Numbered from the stretch's first letter, positions 10,156 through 20,419 are shown. The stretch: 64,000 bases of DNA from Aequorivita iocasae (GCF_016757735.1 NZ_CP068439.1:620001-684000); one strand, 5' to 3'. A program made the numbers and translations. The notes: a model not told the origin generated them from the sequence alone.

Positions 10156-10184
10156 AATGCCCCTAAATATGGGGCATTTTTTTT
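10156..10184 (+). terminator. Rho-independent terminator, orphan
   Basis: Stem AATGCCCC (10156-10163) pairs with GGGGCATT (10171-10178) across a 7-nt loop and runs into eight T. It terminates plus-strand transcription, yet the nearest upstream plus-strand gene ends 1.2 kb away, beyond mvaD. See the finding on a possible small RNA. Confidence 0.75.
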
Positions 10185-10352
10185 GGCGAGACGAAGGAAT
10201 GCCTACCCCAAAATAGAAATTGAGAAATTGAAAAACGCATCCCCTGCTTGCCCTATCAGTCTTTCCCCTTTTGCCTTTATTCTTTTTCCGATTAGCGATG
10301 ACATTTCTCGAACCTACCGATGATACCCTAGTAATCCTTAACAACCAAAATA

Positions 10353-11942
10353 ATGAAAGCTTCAATTACTTTTCTAGCATACCTCTTCGGTACATTCTGT
10401 TTGTTTTCCCAAGACCCGGCCATCCTTTGGCAAAACACCATCGGCGGTAGCAATACCGATTTCTCAACTGCATTTCAAGCCACTACCGACGGCGGGTACA
10501 TTCTTGGCGGCTATTCAACAAGTAATATTTCTGGCGACAAAACCGAAAACAGCAACGGCCAGATTGATATCTGGATCGTAAAAGTAGACGATACCGGAAA
10601 CATCCAATGGCAAAACACCATCGGCGGAGCGGGAGATGACTATCTTATCTCCATGCACCAAACCACAGATGGCGGTTATATATTAGGCGCCGGTTCAGAT
10701 TCAAACATTTCTGGCGACAAAACCGAAAACTCCCGCGGAGGTTTGGATTATTGGATATTAAAACTAGATGCAGCAGGAAATATTACTTGGCAAAAAACCT
10801 ATGGCGGCAACCAACCCGAATTTGACACCTACATAGTTCAAACCGCAGATGGCGGGTATTTTGTGGGCGGGTACTCCGATAGCGATGTAAATGGAGACAA
10901 AACCGTGCCTACCAATGGACAGCGCGACTTCTGGGCACTGAAACTGGATAGCAGCGGAAGCATATTATGGCAGAACAGCATAGGCGGCAGTTTGGTTGAC
11001 CGTCCACAAGCTGCATTTCAAACTAACGACGGAGGTTTTATAATCGGAGGTTTTTCAAACTCTCCAATTTCAGGTGATAAAACCGAAAACACACGCGGGG
11101 GCAATGATTACTGGATAGTAAAGCTTGACGCAAGTGGAACTGTACAATGGAACCGAACCCTTGGCGGAAATGATAGCGATGTGTTTCGGGATATGGTACA
11201 ATTGGCAGATAGCGGTTATCTGGTGGGCGGCTATTCCAAATCTAATATTTCGGGAGACAAGACCGAAAACTCACAGGGCGATTATGACGCCTGGATTTTA
11301 AAATTGGACGGCAGCGGCAACTTGCTTTGGCAGAACACCATAGGCGGCAACGGCATTGATTACCCGCGCGATGTAATGCAACTCTCCGATGGCACCTTTA
11401 TGGTTGCCTGCTGGAGCAATAGTAACATAAGTGGCGACAAGACCGAAAACAGCAATGGCGGTTATGACTATTGGCTTTTAAGACTTAACTCTGTGGGAGG
11501 TATAATCTCCCAAAACTCCATCGGCGGCGCAGCAGATGAAAGCGGCTCTTACATCCTTCCAACTGCAGATGGCAATTTTGCCATGTTCTGCTCCTCAGAC
11601 TCAAACATCTCTGGCGACAAAAGTGAAAACAGTGAAGGTCTAGACGATTATTGGATATTTAAAACCACCCCGGCAATTCTTGGCCTTTCGCAAAACACCT
11701 TTCCCTCGCCCATCAGCGCCTATCCAAACCCAACAAACGGCAAGTTTACTATAAACCTGGGGCAAACCTATTCAGAGACCAATGTCACTATCACCAATAT
11801 GCTTGGCCAAGTTGTTTCCACCTCGAACAGCAAAAACACACAAACAATAGCTGTGGAAATCAACACTTCGGCAGGTGTATATTTCGCAACCCTTACAACC
11901 AGTACCGGCAATCAAGCCACCCTAAAAATAATCAAACAGTAA
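10353..11942 (+). CDS. Secreted seven-repeat (beta-propeller-like) protein with T9SS type A sorting domain
   Basis: 529 residues. A signal peptide (residues 1-19) is followed by seven consecutive repeats of about 59-60 residues. Each starts with WQNTIGG or a variant, has DGGYILGGYS in the middle, then NISGDKTEN, and ends in DYWILKLD. Seven such four-strand-like units suggest a seven-bladed propeller; this is inference. The C-terminal 75 residues begin AYPNPTNGKFTINL and end in a Lys-containing KIIKQ tail, as in the T9SS type A sorting domain (TIGR04183 family), which directs export across the outer membrane. No catalytic motif is visible. A terminator follows at once, so it is a single-gene unit. 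Confidence 0.88.
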   Translation: MKASITFLAYLFGTFCLFSQDPAILWQNTIGGSNTDFSTAFQATTDGGYILGGYSTSNISGDKTENSNGQIDIWIVKVDDTGNIQWQNTIGGAGDDYLISMHQTTDGGYILGAGSDSNISGDKTENSRGGLDYWILKLDAAGNITWQKTYGGNQPEFDTYIVQTADGGYFVGGYSDSDVNGDKTVPTNGQRDFWALKLDSSGSILWQNSIGGSLVDRPQAAFQTNDGGFIIGGFSNSPISGDKTENTRGGNDYWIVKLDASGTVQWNRTLGGNDSDVFRDMVQLADSGYLVGGYSKSNISGDKTENSQGDYDAWILKLDGSGNLLWQNTIGGNGIDYPRDVMQLSDGTFMVACWSNSNISGDKTENSNGGYDYWLLRLNSVGGIISQNSIGGAADESGSYILPTADGNFAMFCSSDSNISGDKSENSEGLDDYWIFKTTPAILGLSQNTFPSPISAYPNPTNGKFTINLGQTYSETNVTITNMLGQVVSTSNSKNTQTIAVEINTSAGVYFATLTTSTGNQATLKIIKQ

Positions 11943-11970
11943 TTTTTTAACCGGATATTAGCCAAATGGA

Positions 11971-11993
11971 AAAGCCCCTTACAAGGGGCTTTC
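11971..11993 (+). terminator. Rho-independent terminator of the propeller gene
   Basis: AAAGCCCC and GGGGCTTT pair across a 6-nt loop 28 bp after the stop codon, followed by a short TTTC run. Confidence 0.7.
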
Positions 11994-12105
11994 TTCATGC
12001 CTTTTTTCCTTCATATTAATCTACAGATATTCAAAAAAGCATAAAAATTGCTATCTTCACAAAAGTTTAAAAATGCAATAAATCAATTCATTAAAAAATA
12101 TACCT

Positions 12106-12495
12106 ATGAAAAATGCAATCATGCTATTCGTTCTCGCCCTTTTTGCCACTTCAGTACACAGTCAGTCGCTTACCCAGAAAGACCTCACCGGTACTTGGCT
12201 CGTCACAAATATTGAAAATAGCAGCAGCAACCCAAAAATGGCCGCAGCAATGGAGAAAGCCGTTATAAACCTATATGCAGATAACAGTTTTGAAATAAAG
12301 GAAAAACAGGACGACGGCCCTTATTCCTACAAAACTACCACAAGCAAAAATGCCACCTGGACCTTCAACCCAAGCACCCAGACCATAAGCATTACGCAAA
12401 GCAAGATGACATTAAAAGTTTCGCAAAGCGGTGGCAAAACCTATTTTACTGACTCAAATAGTGGACTAAAATTTGAAGTTTCACAACCCATGTAA
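12106..12495 (+). CDS. Small secreted lipocalin-like protein
   Basis: 129 residues with a clear signal peptide (residues 1-19, cleavage after HSQS). The mature part starts with DLTGTWLVTNIE, the GxW-type opening of lipocalin-like (lipocalin_4/5, DUF-type) beta-barrel domains. It then has alternating strands with the pattern LYADNSFEIKEK and ATWTFNPSTQTISI. This fold is common in small periplasmic or surface proteins of Bacteroidota; the ligand is unknown. It has its own terminator and no operon partners. Confidence 0.72.
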   Translation: MKNAIMLFVLALFATSVHSQSLTQKDLTGTWLVTNIENSSSNPKMAAAMEKAVINLYADNSFEIKEKQDDGPYSYKTTTSKNATWTFNPSTQTISITQSKMTLKVSQSGGKTYFTDSNSGLKFEVSQPM

Positions 12496-12523
12496 AAAGC
12501 GTATTCTGTATACTTTTATTTTT

Positions 12524-12567
12524 AAACCATTGCAAAATCCCCCCAGGATCGTGCAATGGTTTTTTTA
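12524..12567 (+). terminator. Rho-independent terminator of the lipocalin-like gene
   Basis: An 11-bp stem AAACCATTGCA / TGCAATGGTTT with a 17-nt loop, then seven T. Confidence 0.8.
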
Positions 12568-12626
12568 TTCCGAAAAACAATTCCTCCCACCCAAAGGGAA
12601 AAAGACTAAACTTTAATAAAAGAAAC

Positions 12627-12657
12627 TTGAAACCAGCACCCAGAAAGCATAAATTTG
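12627..12657 (+). promoter_or_regulatory. Primary sigma promoter TTG-N20-TAAATTTG
   Basis: TTG at 12627-12629 and TAAATTTG at 12650-12657 are separated by 20 bp, within the 17-23 bp of the Bacteroidota consensus. This is the best full promoter match in the window. It predicts a start near 12664, about 27 nt before the ATG at 12691. Confidence 0.6.
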
Positions 12658-12690
12658 CACCCGCTATAAAAAAGTTAGGAGTACCCCTTG

Positions 12691-15021
12691 ATGAAGTCTA
12701 TTGTTTTTCTGTGGTTTGCCCTGTGCTGCATCTGTCTATCCCTAGCACAAAACATTCAGGTAGATGCTACCACCTACACCCCCCAACAACTGGTTGAGGA
12801 TATCCTAATAGACAGCGGCTGCATCAGCAACGTACAAATAACCGGCTCCACAACCGGCAACTTCCCCGATGGTGACAGGAGTTTTGGCTATTTCAATGCC
12901 AACGGCAGCAATTTCCCTTTTGAAAAAGGCATTGTAATGAGCACCGGCAAGTTACAAAACGTCCCCGGTCCCAATACAACCCTCAGCGATGACGATGCCC
13001 CCAATTGGCCCGGCGATCCCGATCTGGAAAACGCCCTCAACATCTCAAACACCACCAATGCTACCATCATCGAGTTCGATTTTGTCCCTAATGCAGATAA
13101 TATACAGTTCCGCTACCTCTTCGCTTCTGAAGAATATCAGCAAGGCGATCCCAACACCTGCATTTATAGCGATGCCTTTGCCTTTTTAATCAAGCCCATT
13201 GGCGGTGCATACACAAACATTGCCCTCGTTCCGGACACAAACACCCCTGTGCTTGTCACCACTGTCCATTCGGGCATCCCCGGCGCCTGTCCTCCCATAA
13301 ACGAAACCTATTTTGAATGCTGGAATGGGCCAAATGTGCCCATAAACTTCAACGGACAGACCAAAATTCTCGTTGCACAAACCCCCGTAACCGTCAATCA
13401 AGCCTACCACATAAAACTTGTAATCGCAGACGAAGCCAATTACCGTTACGACTCCGCCGTTTTTTTGGAAGGTGGCAGTTTCAACATTGCGGCCAACCTC
13501 GGTCCAGACCGAAGCTTCGTTACCAACAACCCCCTTTGCGAAAACGAAACCTACATCCTCGATGCTACCCCGCAGGGCACCGCTCCTCTAGGGTACAAAT
13601 GGTACAAAAACGGCATTATTATCCCCGGTGAAACCTCCGCCCAGCTCGCGGTAACCACTGCTGGTATTTATAAAGTAGATATAGACTATGGCAACAACTG
13701 CATCGCCTCAGATGAAGTATTGATTGAATATGGCGGCCCGGTAGCCGTTCAAAATACTGAGCTATATCAGTGTGAACCCCTCGCAAACGGCCTAGCTACC
13801 TTCAATCTTTTTGATGCCGAAGAAATAATCATCAATGGAGACCCCTTACTTCGCGTATATTCATTCCATAAAAGCCTCACGGAGGCCCAAAACAACATAA
13901 ACCCAATAAGAAACCCCGAAAGATATACCAATACCCAGCCAGATGAAATAGTATATGCCCGCACCGTGTCCGATTATGGCTGCGTAGGCGTGGCAGAAGT
14001 AACCCTAAAAACCACCACAAACACTGTTTCCGATTTCTTTTTGGTGAATTGTTCCACAGCGGGCACACCAGGTTTAGCAAGTTTCAATTTTTCTGAAATC
14101 ACTATAGAATTACAATCCCTCTTCGGAAACAATGCAGCAGTAACCTACCATAGCTCTTACAGTGAAGCCATTTCACAAACCAATACGTTACCCAATCCCT
14201 TCACCAATACCCAAGCAAATTCCCAAACAGTCTATGCTCGAATCAGTGGTGCCCGTGGTTGCCTAGGCACTGCCAGAATCCAACTGAGGGTAGTCAACAC
14301 CCCAGAGTTTGATGGAGATGAAACTTACATCTATTGTCTAAATACCTACCCCAGTACCATAACAATAGACCCAGGTTTCATAGGAACAATTTCAGATGCA
14401 ACCTTTAATTGGTCAAACGGTGAAACCACCCCCTCCATTGAAGTTAATGAACCGGGCACCTATACGCTAACTGTCATCCGTAGCAAAACCATCAACAACG
14501 AGGAGTATTCTTGCAGCAATACCCGCACATTTACTGTGCTTCCTTCCGAAACTGCTCAGCTTACTTATGAACTTACGGGCAATATTGGCAACCCCATCCT
14601 CACAGTAATTGCAGAAGGCACGGGCAGTTATAGCTACTCGCTGGATAATGGCCCTTATCAGCAAAGTCCCGTCTTTGAAAACCTGAGCCCTGGTGAGCAT
14701 CTTCTTACGGTTAAGGATATAAATGGTTGCGGCTCCACAACCATCACGGTATATGTACTTGGTTTCCCCAATTTTTTCACTCCAAATAATGATGGTTACC
14801 ACGATACTTGGCAAATAGCGGGTCAAAACCCCGACAGCCCCCAATTACAAAGAATAGAAATATACGACCGTTTCAGCAAGCTACTCTATGTACTCAATAA
14901 AAACAGCAACGGTTGGAACGGAACCTACAATGGTACCCCAATGCCCTCGTCAGACTATTGGTTTAAGGCTATTTTCAAAAATGGAAGAACCTATCGCGGC
15001 CATTTCACCTTAAAACGGTAG
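12691..15021 (+). CDS. T9SS type B sorted surface protein with choice-of-anchor L domain
   Basis: 776 residues from the ATG at 12691 (a TTG directly in front is less likely; AGGAG lies 13 bp upstream). A signal peptide (1-20) is followed by a choice-of-anchor L domain: the region with MSTGKLQNVPGPN and FEFVP-like IIEFDFVPNADN and YLFASEEYQ. Ig-like and PKD-like segments follow, and the C-terminal gliding-motility-associated domain (CHU_C) begins FPNFFTPNNDGYHDTWQI and ends YRGHFTLKR. Type B tails are exported by T9SS, often with PorP/SprF partners; no such partner lies nearby. The function is probably structural or adhesive. It has a well-formed promoter of its own. Confidence 0.9.
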   Translation: MKSIVFLWFALCCICLSLAQNIQVDATTYTPQQLVEDILIDSGCISNVQITGSTTGNFPDGDRSFGYFNANGSNFPFEKGIVMSTGKLQNVPGPNTTLSDDDAPNWPGDPDLENALNISNTTNATIIEFDFVPNADNIQFRYLFASEEYQQGDPNTCIYSDAFAFLIKPIGGAYTNIALVPDTNTPVLVTTVHSGIPGACPPINETYFECWNGPNVPINFNGQTKILVAQTPVTVNQAYHIKLVIADEANYRYDSAVFLEGGSFNIAANLGPDRSFVTNNPLCENETYILDATPQGTAPLGYKWYKNGIIIPGETSAQLAVTTAGIYKVDIDYGNNCIASDEVLIEYGGPVAVQNTELYQCEPLANGLATFNLFDAEEIIINGDPLLRVYSFHKSLTEAQNNINPIRNPERYTNTQPDEIVYARTVSDYGCVGVAEVTLKTTTNTVSDFFLVNCSTAGTPGLASFNFSEITIELQSLFGNNAAVTYHSSYSEAISQTNTLPNPFTNTQANSQTVYARISGARGCLGTARIQLRVVNTPEFDGDETYIYCLNTYPSTITIDPGFIGTISDATFNWSNGETTPSIEVNEPGTYTLTVIRSKTINNEEYSCSNTRTFTVLPSETAQLTYELTGNIGNPILTVIAEGTGSYSYSLDNGPYQQSPVFENLSPGEHLLTVKDINGCGSTTITVYVLGFPNFFTPNNDGYHDTWQIAGQNPDSPQLQRIEIYDRFSKLLYVLNKNSNGWNGTYNGTPMPSSDYWFKAIFKNGRTYRGHFTLKR

Positions 15022-15102
15022 CACATTTTCACAATTTCTTAGGTCAGCCTGTAACAAACTGATTCAAATTGCGTTATATAAACTCATCAATCTAAAAAAC
15101 CT

Positions 15103-16203
15103 ATGTTACAACGCTTTTTCATCTTCTGCTCCGGCGCAGATACCGCCATCCTTGACGAATGTTCGCCAGGGGAACGCACAAAATACGCCGGCATTGGCGC
15201 CACCGTTTTTTTTACAGCCGTTATGGCCACCATCGCCGCCGCTTATGCCCTCTACACCGTCTTTGACAATTACTACTCCGCCATTTTCTTCGGAACCATT
15301 TGGGGGTTGCTCATCTTCAACCTCGATAGATTCATCGTTTCAACCATCAAAAAAAGAAACAGTTTCTTTGATGAATTGATTCAAGCCTCCCCAAGGATCG
15401 CGTTGGCAATAATCATCGCCATAGTTATATCAAAACCTTTGGAAATGAAGATTTTCGAAAAGGAAATCAATCAGGTTTTGCTCACAGAGAAAAATGAAAT
15501 GACCCTCGCCAACAAAGACCAATTGGCATTGCAATACACACCTTCCGTAAAAGCCCTAGAAACTGAAATTGAAGGACTAAAAAGCGAAATAACTACCAAA
15601 GAAGCCGAAGTAAATGCCCTTTATGATACCTACATTTCAGAAGCTGAAGGCACTGCCGGCACACAAAAATTGGGCAAAGGCCCAGTTTACAAAGAAAAAC
15701 GCGAAAAACACGACGCCGAACTCGCCGCATTGGCTGAACTAAAGAAAACCAACGCAGAAAAGATAACCGCAGCTGAAGCAAAGATAGCAAACCTCGCTAC
15801 CGAATACCAAACCAAGGTCGCCAACACACAACCAATCATCGATGGCTTTGATGGATTGATGGCGCGTATAAATGCGTTAAACAAACTGCCGTGGTTGCCT
15901 TCCCTATTTATCTTTTTACTCTTTCTTGCTATAGAAACATCGCCTATTTTAGCCAAACTCCTTTCCCCAAAAGGCGCTTATGACTTAAAGTTGGAAGAAC
16001 AGGAAAGCGCATTAAAGTCTTGGGTTGTCCAACAGAAAACACAACGCGATGTGCTCGTAACCACAGACCGCGACATAAACAACAAAGTGTACGCAGACAT
16101 AGCCGAAGAAAAAGAACTTTACGATTACAAGCGAAAAAAGGCCCGAGAGCTTATGCAAATGCAGGCAGATGCCTTTTATAAAAAACAGAAAAGCGTTCTA
16201 TAA
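15103..16203 (+). CDS. DUF4407 membrane protein
   Basis: 366 residues with the DUF4407 layout. Three transmembrane helices (about 25-50, 55-75, 88-105) are followed by a long charged coiled coil (about 115-245, Glu/Lys/Ala rich), a fourth helix (about 258-280, LPSLFIFLLFLAIE), and a soluble helical tail. The coiled coil is predicted to sit on one side of the inner membrane. The function of DUF4407 is unknown. It is read in the same direction as the T9SS gene but 81 bp downstream, and is followed by a weak terminator. Confidence 0.85.
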   Translation: MLQRFFIFCSGADTAILDECSPGERTKYAGIGATVFFTAVMATIAAAYALYTVFDNYYSAIFFGTIWGLLIFNLDRFIVSTIKKRNSFFDELIQASPRIALAIIIAIVISKPLEMKIFEKEINQVLLTEKNEMTLANKDQLALQYTPSVKALETEIEGLKSEITTKEAEVNALYDTYISEAEGTAGTQKLGKGPVYKEKREKHDAELAALAELKKTNAEKITAAEAKIANLATEYQTKVANTQPIIDGFDGLMARINALNKLPWLPSLFIFLLFLAIETSPILAKLLSPKGAYDLKLEEQESALKSWVVQQKTQRDVLVTTDRDINNKVYADIAEEKELYDYKRKKARELMQMQADAFYKKQKSVL

Positions 16204-16231
16204 CTTCAAATATATATCAAAGTCCAAAAAA

Positions 16232-16262
16232 CTCCTCCCCTGTTAGTGGGAAGAGATTTTTT
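16232..16262 (+). terminator. Probable terminator of the DUF4407 gene
   Basis: CTCCTCCC pairs with GGGAAGAG with one mismatch, loop of 8 nt, then six T. Moderate quality. Confidence 0.5.
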
Positions 16263-16354
16263 AAATTGAGAATGCAGTTGAAAAAGACGGAGAGGGAAAT
16301 GGTTCAAATGCTGAATTTTCAGTAATATTGTTATAGAATTACCCTCACAACACT

Positions 16355-19300
16355 ATGCATAAAACCACCCCCGACCAAGCATCACAAATAGCTCAAAACC
16401 ATTATAACATTTCAGCCAAGGCTTCAAAACTTGACGGCTATGTTGATGAAAATTTTCTACTGAAAACTGCTTCTGGTGAAAAATTTCTTCTGAAGATTGC
16501 CTCCGAAGAAAATAGCGGACAACTGGATTTTCAAGTTCAAATCCTAAAACACCTTTCAGAAAAAAAACTTGATGTTTCCCTTTCCGAAGTTGTTCCAAGT
16601 AAGGAAGGAAATTCGCTTACTTCCCATCAAAAAAATAAAACCGCAAGAGTATTGACCTGGCTTCCAGGCCGGCTTTGGGCAACGATAAACCCAAAAACCG
16701 AAAATTTAAGAAATAATTTGGGCGAAGCCGCCGGAAGTTTGACAATGGCGCTTCAAGATTTTGAACATCCCGCCGCGCACCGAAATTTGGATTGGGATTT
16801 GGCAAATTCAGCGTGGACTTTAAAATATATAAATCGGTTTTCTGGGAAAGAAGAAGAGATTATAAAATACTTTCACAACCGTTTTGAAGAAATTAAAACC
16901 AATTATAAAACACTTCCAAAAAGCATTGTACACAGCGATGTGAATGATTATAATGTTTTGGTTTCAGATGATCTCCTTGATCCAAAAGTTACGGGATTGA
17001 TTGACTTTGGCGATGCAGTTTTCACACAAACCGTCAACGACCTCGCCATTGTTTTGGCTTATGCCGTCATGGATCTCCCCGATCCGCTCCCTGCAGCGTT
17101 GGAAGTTATAAAGGTCTACAACAAACACTACAAATTTTCAGAAAACGAACTGTATTGTCTGTACACTTTGGTTGGAATGCGCCTCGTTACGACCGTTACG
17201 AACGCTTTGCTTAAAAAGGAGGAATTTCCCAACGAAAATTATTATGTAATCAGCGAAAAACCTGCGTGGGATTTGCTGAAGAAATGGTTTAATGTGAATG
17301 AGGATTTCGCCACTTATGCTTTCCGAAATGCCTGCGGAATGGAAACTCATCCACAAGCAAAAAAATTTGAAACTTGGGCCTCCAAAAATACCTTTCAGCT
17401 TTCAGAATTGTTCCCAACAATTGCCAAAAACGAAATTCATTTGCTAGATTTAAGCCCTGCAAGTACTTGGATTGGCAACAAAAATGATTTCAACAATCTC
17501 GATTTGTTCCAGTTTAAAATTGAACAACTTCAAAAGGAGAATCCATCACAAATAATTGCTGGCGGCTATTGCGAACCACGCCCACTTTACACGGCTTCCT
17601 CCTATGACAAAGAAGGAAATAACGGCCCCGAAAGCAGAACGATCCATTTGGGAATTGATTTTTGGCTGCCAGCAGAAACGCCCGTCCACGCATTGTTTGA
17701 CGGAACAGTAGTAACCGCCGTAAACGATGAAGGCTACAAAGAATACGGCGGATTGATCATTTTAAAACACACTTTTGGTGCTTTGGAATTTTTCACGCTT
17801 TATGGACATCTTTCCCTAAAGAGTATCTCAACTATTTCCGAAGGAACTCATTTAAAAAAAGGAGATTGTATTGGCTATTTGGGAGATGAAAACGAAAACG
17901 GTGTTTGGGCGCCACATCTTCATTTTCAAATTATGCTCTCAATGCTCGATTATAAAATTGATTTTCCGGGCGTAACCTATTTTAACCAATTGTCCGTTTG
18001 GAGCGGCATTTGTCCAGACCCGAATCAGCTTTTCAAAATAGATAACCTTAAAACAAAATACGTTCAATCTTCTGAAAAAATGATCAATTTCAGAAAAGAA
18101 CACCTTGGGAAAGGGTTGAGCCTTTCCTATGAAAAACCGCTGCACATAGTCCGCGGCGAAGGCCTTTATTTGATTGACGCTAACGGTAAAAAATATTTGG
18201 ATACCGTAAACAACGTAAACCATGTGGGCCATCAACACCCAAAAGTTGTTGCCGCTGGACAGAAACAAATGGCGGTTTTAAATACTAACACACGCTATTT
18301 ACACGAAGAAATAATTAGATATGCAGAAGATTTATTGAAAAAATTACCGCCTCATTTATTAGTAATCCACTTTGTGAATTCTGGCAGCGAGGCCAACGAG
18401 CTTGCGTTGCGAATGGCAAAAACCGTTACAGGAAATAAAGATATTTTGGCTATAGAAGTTGGCTACCATGGCAATACAAACGCGGTGATGGATGTAAGTT
18501 CCTATAAATTTGAAGGCAAAGGCGGTTTCCCAAAGCCTGAAACAACACACATTCTTCCGCTTCCGGATTCCTTCCGAGGAAAATATACTTCTGAAAATTG
18601 CGGAATTGATTATGCAAATCACGCAAAGGAAATCATTCAAAATTTAAAAGCTGTAGGAAAAGAAATTGCAGGTTTTATTGGGGAAAGTATGGTGAGTTGT
18701 GGCGGACAGATTGTTCCCCCGAAAAACTATTTCAAAGAAGTTTATAAACACGTTCACGAAGCTGGCGGAATCTGCATTGCCGATGAAGTGCAAACAGGTT
18801 TCGGACGCATGGGCAAAACTTTTTGGGCATTTGAACTTTATGATGTTCAGCCAGATATTGTAACAATGGGCAAGCCAGCCGGCAACGGGCATCCACTTGC
18901 CATTGTTGCATGCACAAAAGAAGTGGCGGAAAAATTCAACACGGGAATGGAATACTTCAACACCTTTGGCGGCAATCCTGTTTCCTGCGCCATTGGCCGA
19001 ACTGTTTTGGAGGTTGTTGAAGAAGAAGGTTTGCAAGAGAATGCGCTAAGAGTTGGAGGTTTTTTAATGGTTGAATTAAAAGCTCTTCAAAAACAATTTC
19101 CAATCATCGGCGACGTGCGCGGCGAAGGTTTGTTTTTGGGTTTTGAATTAAATGATTCAGAAAAAAATCCGTTGCCCGAACACGCTTCCTATTTGGCAAA
19201 CAGAATGAAACAGCTCGGTATTTTGATGAGCATTGACGGTCCGGACCACAACGTTTTAAAAATAAAACCACCTATGGTTTTCAGCCAAGAAAATGCAGAA

Positions 19301-19357
19301 GAACTTATCTACAGATTAAATACTGTTTTTGGAGAAGATTTTATGAAGAGTTTTTAG
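16355..19357 (+). CDS. Kinase (APH-like)-M23 peptidase-class III aminotransferase/phospholyase fusion
   Basis: 1000 residues with three clear domains. (1) Residues 1-340: aminoglycoside-phosphotransferase-like kinase with the catalytic loop [12 protein letters not shown] (near 191) and metal site [10 protein letters not shown]. (2) About 400-570: an M23/LytM-type fold with [18 protein letters not shown] (His-x3-Asp), LYGHLS and HLHFQI, so all zinc ligands are present. (3) About 575-1000: PLP enzyme of aminotransferase class III, with [18 protein letters not shown] and the Schiff-base Lys in [11 protein letters not shown]. That last motif resembles the ethanolamine-phosphate and phosphohydroxylysine phospholyases. 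A kinase joined to a phospholyase fits phosphorylation of an amino alcohol or hydroxylysine followed by ammonia- and phosphate-releasing elimination (inference). No signal peptide, so cytoplasmic. The role of the M23 module there is unclear. It is a single-gene unit. Confidence 0.9.
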   Translation: MHKTTPDQASQIAQNHYNISAKASKLDGYVDENFLLKTASGEKFLLKIASEENSGQLDFQVQILKHLSEKKLDVSLSEVVPSKEGNSLTSHQKNKTARVLTWLPGRLWATINPKTENLRNNLGEAAGSLTMALQDFEHPAAHRNLDWDLANSAWTLKYINRFSGKEEEIIKYFHNRFEEIKTNYKTLPKSIVHSDVNDYNVLVSDDLLDPKVTGLIDFGDAVFTQTVNDLAIVLAYAVMDLPDPLPAALEVIKVYNKHYKFSENELYCLYTLVGMRLVTTVTNALLKKEEFPNENYYVISEKPAWDLLKKWFNVNEDFATYAFRNACGMETHPQAKKFETWASKNTFQLSELFPTIAKNEIHLLDLSPASTWIGNKNDFNNLDLFQFKIEQLQKENPSQIIAGGYCEPRPLYTASSYDKEGNNGPESRTIHLGIDFWLPAETPVHALFDGTVVTAVNDEGYKEYGGLIILKHTFGALEFFTLYGHLSLKSISTISEGTHLKKGDCIGYLGDENENGVWAPHLHFQIMLSMLDYKIDFPGVTYFNQLSVWSGICPDPNQLFKIDNLKTKYVQSSEKMINFRKEHLGKGLSLSYEKPLHIVRGEGLYLIDANGKKYLDTVNNVNHVGHQHPKVVAAGQKQMAVLNTNTRYLHEEIIRYAEDLLKKLPPHLLVIHFVNSGSEANELALRMAKTVTGNKDILAIEVGYHGNTNAVMDVSSYKFEGKGGFPKPETTHILPLPDSFRGKYTSENCGIDYANHAKEIIQNLKAVGKEIAGFIGESMVSCGGQIVPPKNYFKEVYKHVHEAGGICIADEVQTGFGRMGKTFWAFELYDVQPDIVTMGKPAGNGHPLAIVACTKEVAEKFNTGMEYFNTFGGNPVSCAIGRTVLEVVEEEGLQENALRVGGFLMVELKALQKQFPIIGDVRGEGLFLGFELNDSEKNPLPEHASYLANRMKQLGILMSIDGPDHNVLKIKPPMVFSQENAEELIYRLNTVFGEDFMKSF

Positions 19358-19387
19358 AAGACAACTATCTGCATACTTCTACAACAA

Positions 19388-20419
19388 TCATTCGTTTTTT
19401 TTAATCAAATACGCATAGGGTTCCATGCCTTTGGTATGTTCAAATATAACTTTCAGAACCCCAATAATTGGCAGAGCAATAATGGCGCCCACCATACCCC
19501 AAAGCATTGAGAAAAGAATTATTCCGAACACGGTAATAAAGGGATTCAAATTGGTTTCATCCCCAATAATCCAGGGGGTCAACACGTAATTTTCAAGAAG
19601 TTGTGCCGCCGAAATCACACCAATCACAATCAAAGCCGGTGTAGTACCTGCATAAAGATATGAGAGAATCACCGCAATGCCCCCACCAATTATATTACCA
19701 ACATAAGGAATAATTGAAAAAAGAGCGGCAAACAGTGCCAAAAACAATGCATACGGAACTGAACCGAGACTAAAGCCCAAGTAATATATTACGAAGAGAA
19801 AAATCATAATTTTACTTTTTCCCAAGAGATATTTACTTATTATTCTTGATGATTCAGTTAAAATTGAAGTCATGCCAGACGTGTTTGAAGCCAGTTTTTT
19901 GAAAAAATTCATAAACATCTTTTTCTGCATCAATAGCAGCACCACATAAACGAAAATGATAAGTGATTGAGATAGTAAATTCATAACGCTCGATAAAAAA
20001 GTAGTAGCAAAGCTTTCCGCTTTTTGCACCAAGCGTTTATTATTTTCTATATAGTTTTGATAATCCCAGTTCAGCCGTTGATTTGCCCATTCTGAAAGAC
20101 TGTTAAGCTTTTCACTTGCCTTTTCTTTAATGGTGGGCCAATCGTTGCCAATATTGCTTATTTGTGAACCAATAAGCCACGAAAGCAGAAAAAATACAAT
20201 AATCATAAGTACTAACGATAAGGTTATAGCCAACCAATTGGGAAGCCCCCACTTTTTGAATGTTGTTGTGGGTTTGTCAAGCAATACAGCTATAATAGCA
20301 GCAACCAATAGTGGCAATATTAGGCTCGTCCCTACATAGCAGAGCGTTAAAATTCCCCCTACAATTAGTAGAGTTTTTATTAAATAACTTCCCGAAATGT
20401 CAATTTTGGAATTTGTCAA
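19388..20419 (-). CDS. AI-2E family transporter-like membrane protein
   Basis: 343 residues with hydrophobic helices at both ends of the chain and an amphipathic middle (about 65-150), as in the AI-2E/PerM/TqsA family. The conserved C-terminal segments IPYVGNIIGGGIAVIL, ENYVLTPWIIGDETNLNPF and MLWGMVGAIIALPIIGVLK are characteristic. Family members export small molecules or act in ion/proton antiport; the substrate cannot be read from sequence. The frame has no early ATG, so the start is likely the TTG at 20419, just before an upstream in-frame stop at 20435-20437. Confidence 0.88.
   Translation of the reverse strand: MTNSKIDISGSYLIKTLLIVGGILTLCYVGTSLILPLLVAAIIAVLLDKPTTTFKKWGLPNWLAITLSLVLMIIVFFLLSWLIGSQISNIGNDWPTIKEKASEKLNSLSEWANQRLNWDYQNYIENNKRLVQKAESFATTFLSSVMNLLSQSLIIFVYVVLLLMQKKMFMNFFKKLASNTSGMTSILTESSRIISKYLLGKSKIMIFLFVIYYLGFSLGSVPYALFLALFAALFSIIPYVGNIIGGGIAVILSYLYAGTTPALIVIGVISAAQLLENYVLTPWIIGDETNLNPFITVFGIILFSMLWGMVGAIIALPIIGVLKVIFEHTKGMEPYAYLIKKNE

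Larger units (their letters stand above)
9987..10352. other. Intergenic region with promoter and orphan terminator
   Basis: About 365 bp between divergently read genes. It holds the mvaD -7 box (10005-10012, minus) and a strong plus-strand hairpin with a T run (10156-10184) that no neighbouring gene explains. The remainder (10190-10350) shows nothing I can assign; a short open frame on the minus strand has no coding character. Confidence 0.45.

Noticed and set aside
10147-10365. 72-residue minus-strand frame in front of the propeller gene
   Set aside because: It overlaps a terminator hairpin, is low-complexity and Arg/Lys-rich, and has no promoter or family resemblance.
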